24,136 nt of DNA from a virus. The stretch is from IMG/VR virus record IMGVR_UViG_3300010389_001668, positions 1 to 24,136 of that record. One strand, written 5' to 3'. Below the pieces are notes generated by a model, which had not been told where the DNA came from, made no database searches, and saw only the letters and a program-made list of their open reading frames with translations. Shown piece after piece: positions 23,078 to 24,136 of this stretch (position 1 is the first letter of the stretch; the number at the start of each line of letters is the position of its first letter). Position numbers and translations under genes: made by a program.

Positions 23078-23083
23078 CCCCTC
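23056..23083 (-). terminator. Intrinsic terminator between the GC-rich region and the glycan operon
   Basis: On the minus strand GAGGGGTTG (23075-23083) pairs with CAACCCCTC (23063-23071) around a three-base loop, and seven T follow (23056-23062). It is a nine-pair stem, strong enough to end transcripts coming from the small genes to the right or from the GC-rich region. It may also act as a regulated attenuator for the glycan operon. Confidence 0.88.
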
Positions 23084-23289
23084 TCAAAAAATATTTACGC
23101 GACGCGCCACGCTATTTTGACTGAATAACGAAACAGGCGGGGTATACCCCATCCGCACCAGCGACATTTGAGAGATGCCGCAAACTCCGAGGGTCAAAGG
23201 ACCATCCCGACCAGGGCAATGTTAACGTCATTCCGAGACGGGCATATTAGGGATGACTCCACCAGGATAATTTAGAGTCTATCCAGGAC
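23084..23289 (-). ncRNA. GC-rich candidate structured RNA upstream of the glycan operon
   Basis: This 206-nt stretch has no clear gene and is distinctly GC-rich (68 of 120 bases, 57%, at 23101-23220, against about 40% around it). On the minus strand it can form GCGGCAT/ATGTCGC (23175-23181 with 23161-23167, one G-U pair, seven-base loop), GGTC/GACC (23200-23203 with 23192-23195) and the palindrome GGGGTATACCCC (23139-23150). The G-U pair favours the minus strand as the RNA. It ends in the intrinsic terminator 23056-23083. Cyanophage wcaG and manA RNA motifs are described before sugar genes; the first operon gene here is of the WcaG superfamily. An alternative is the 39-codon frame inside it. 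Confidence 0.4.
23112..23231 (-). CDS. Possible 39-aa ORF inside the GC-rich region (doubtful)
   Basis: ATG 23231 opens 39 codons with a Trp/Pro-rich start (TLPWSGWSFDPRSLRHL) and an Ala/Gly/Val-rich second half. No clear Shine-Dalgarno sequence precedes it, the frame crosses the predicted hairpins, and a 39-codon frame can occur by chance in a GC-rich stretch. I list it because it is the only frame of note in this gap. Confidence 0.18.
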   Translation of the reverse strand: MTLTLPWSGWSFDPRSLRHLSNVAGADGVYPACFVIQSK

Positions 23290-23535
23290 TCAGAAAGGAA
23301 GTTTTTGACTTCTACCAAGGAAAGTGATGAGAGTTTCAAGTCTCTCACTTACAGCAGATACATCTCCACCTGATGCTTTAGCACCACATGGTTCATGAGA
23401 TCTTTCTTCCAGAGCAGCAAGTCTTGCTTCAATCTCTGCAAGTTTCTTTTCTACTTCTTTATCATACGCAGACATATATGGTTGCGAAGAAGAGGATGTA
23501 GATGAGGAAGATGAGGATGTTCTTCTAGTTGCCAT
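23290..23535 (-). CDS. Small Ser-rich coiled-coil protein, unknown function
   Basis: The 81-aa product from ATG 23535 starts MATRR followed by a Ser/Thr tract at about 6-17. Then comes a heptad-rich helix, YDKEVEKKLAEIEARLAALEE (about 24-44), likely a coiled coil. A second short helix (VSERLETLITFLG) closes it. The Ser tract suggests a flexible head. No family is recognised. A 5-bp inverted repeat (GAGTC/GACTC, 23275-23291) overlaps its stop codon. Confidence 0.7.
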   Translation of the reverse strand: MATRRTSSSSSSTSSSSQPYMSAYDKEVEKKLAEIEARLAALEERSHEPCGAKASGGDVSAVSERLETLITFLGRSQKLPF

Positions 23536-23566
23536 GGTTATCAATTCGTGACTATGTGTTATTTAG

Positions 23567-23791
23567 TCAATCATACTTTCTATAAGCTCCAGGGTTATCT
23601 GGATCCAACCATTTAGTATACTCAAAATCTTCCATTGCGGTAGAGATTTGCATACTGTTATCACAAAGATACATGTCTTTATATCTCGCAGTCATAGAAT
23701 CCATTTTTTGAATCCTATAGTCTGGGTGACCATTTTCTAGAGTTCCTCGTTCAACATAACGATAGGGAAACTGCTCAAGCAGAATCTTCAT
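23567..23791 (-). CDS. 74-aa hypothetical protein
   Basis: The product from ATG 23791 (MKILLEQFPYRYVERG) is Tyr- and Asp-rich, has one Cys and no membrane segment or known motif. A TTG six bases upstream is a less likely start. It follows the 71-aa gene by 2 nt, so the two are co-transcribed from the promoter at 24032-24060. Function unknown. Confidence 0.7.
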   Translation of the reverse strand: MKILLEQFPYRYVERGTLENGHPDYRIQKMDSMTARYKDMYLCDNSMQISTAMEDFEYTKWLDPDNPGAYRKYD

Positions 23792-23793
23792 TA

Positions 23794-24009
23794 TCAAGCA
23801 ACCTCCAAGGTTTGAAGATCGTTGTAAATGTATTCCATTAGCATATCATAATCATCAAGAGGTTCACCAGAAAAAACTACTCCTTGATTTTCATAGTAGC
23901 GACGTACCTTTTTGAAAAGTTTCGGATTCTTTACATCAAGGAAAATATCGCCATTAGCGGCGTCACGGAGTGTTTGTACGTCCTTTTTGAACTTTGCTGT
24001 GAGTGTCAT
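23794..24009 (-). CDS. 71-aa hypothetical protein
   Basis: From ATG 24009 (MTLTAKFKKDVQTLRDAANGD) the product is charged and soluble, with a basic middle (KNPKLFKKVRRYYENQG) and an acidic C-terminus (DDYDMLMEYIYNDLQTLE). The frame extends to 24060, but that part contains the promoter boxes. No family is recognised, although small proteins of this type are usual in cyanophage early regions. Confidence 0.7.
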   Translation of the reverse strand: MTLTAKFKKDVQTLRDAANGDIFLDVKNPKLFKKVRRYYENQGVVFSGEPLDDYDMLMEYIYNDLQTLEVA

Positions 24010-24031
24010 TGTCTCGTTTGTTGACCTAGTT

Positions 24032-24060
24032 ATAGTAGGATTTTTTGACGGTATTGTCAA
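24032..24060 (-). promoter_or_regulatory. Promoter for the small genes at the right end
   Basis: A perfect TTGACA (24055-24060, minus) is followed after 17 nt by TACTAT (24032-24037), with a predicted start near 24024 and ATG at 24009. The -35 box begins two bases after a seven-pair hairpin (24063-24082) that follows the tRNA, so the layout resembles the two nested modules at 6310 and 23049, but here without a T-run. Confidence 0.65.
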
Positions 24061-24062
24061 GG

Positions 24063-24082
24063 GGACAGATTGGATTCTGTCC
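24063..24082 (-). terminator. Hairpin after the tRNA gene
   Basis: On the minus strand GGACAGA (24076-24082) pairs with TCTGTCC (24063-24069) around ATCCAA. It begins two bases after the tRNA 3' end. There is no T-run, so it may be a weak terminator or a processing structure rather than a full intrinsic terminator. Confidence 0.45.
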
Positions 24083-24084
24083 AG

Positions 24085-24136
24085 TGCTCCTTGCGTGGAT
24101 CGAACACGCCTCAGGCGAATTATGAGTTCGCTGCAT
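24085..24136 (-). tRNA. tRNA with anticodon CAT (Met or Ile2), 3' part, cut by window edge
   Basis: The minus strand shows an anticodon stem GCGAA/TTCGC with loop CTCATAA (anticodon CAT). It is followed by a five-base variable loop, a T-arm GCGTG-TTCGATC-CACGC, the 3' acceptor strand AAGGAGC and discriminator A at 24085. CCA is not encoded. The anticodon stem lacks the three G-C pairs of initiator tRNAs, so it is elongator Met or, if C34 is modified to lysidine, Ile for AUA. The 5' half lies outside the window. Confidence 0.92.

Overview
The window reads as part of a marine cyanophage genome, most likely a T4-like myovirus of Synechococcus or Prochlorococcus. The evidence is the 5' half of a photosystem II psbA gene, two high-light-inducible protein genes, a phage-type ferredoxin, T4-late-like ATAAATA promoter motifs, a tRNA gene, very tight gene packing and a long glycan-biosynthesis operon. 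No capsid, tail or replication gene lies in the window, so the T4-like assignment rests on family context and promoter motifs.

Region 1 (1-529, minus): N-terminal half of psbA (D1), running off the left edge. Its upstream gap (530-805) holds a strong minus-strand sigma70-type promoter overlapped by a late motif, two leader hairpins, and a divergent plus-strand late motif. Region 2 (806-2441, plus): three consecutive genes for exported, low-complexity proteins, the only plus-strand genes; the third has a clear signal peptide but no ordinary start codon beside it. Region 3 (2413-4209, minus): four unrecognised or weakly recognised genes, including an AbrB/SpoVT-like small protein and two or three small membrane proteins.

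Region 4 (4240-6348, minus): a photosynthesis/redox operon with clear limits. It starts at a TTGACA-N17-TATACT promoter and ends at an intrinsic terminator at 4240-4265. In transcription order it holds a long HLIP, 62-aa and 28-aa membrane proteins, a ferredoxin, a CGPC thioredoxin-like protein, a peroxiredoxin, a 49-aa protein, a 35-aa HLIP, a 24-aa GTG-started hydrophobic peptide and a 43-aa membrane protein.

Region 5 (6320-23077, minus): about 16.7 kb and 22 genes in one direction. Almost every junction overlaps (mostly ATGA), and the block is bounded by a TTGCA A-N17-TATAAT promoter (-35 at 23072-23077) and the terminator at 6320-6348. The genes cover nucleotide-sugar synthesis (GDP-mannose 3,5-epimerase-like, heptose-7-phosphate kinase-like, two nucleotidyltransferases, an SDR, a cupin, an APH-fold kinase, a HAD domain), transfer (GT11, GT6, GT25, two GT4-like, a DxD enzyme, two CFSGQPR-family proteins) and decoration (three methyltransferases, one sulfotransferase-like protein). 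Together they look able to assemble and modify an oligosaccharide. No initiating phosphoglycosyltransferase, flippase or polymerase was seen, so the acceptor is unknown.

Region 6 (23056-24136, minus): a GC-rich, apparently structured stretch ending in an intrinsic terminator, three small hypothetical genes, a promoter, and the 3' part of a tRNA with anticodon CAT at the right edge.

The most interesting signals are the nested terminator-promoter modules in which the -35 box sits in or beside the terminator loop, the GC-rich candidate RNA before the glycan operon, the microproteins in the redox operon, and a 92-nt overprinted gene overlap.
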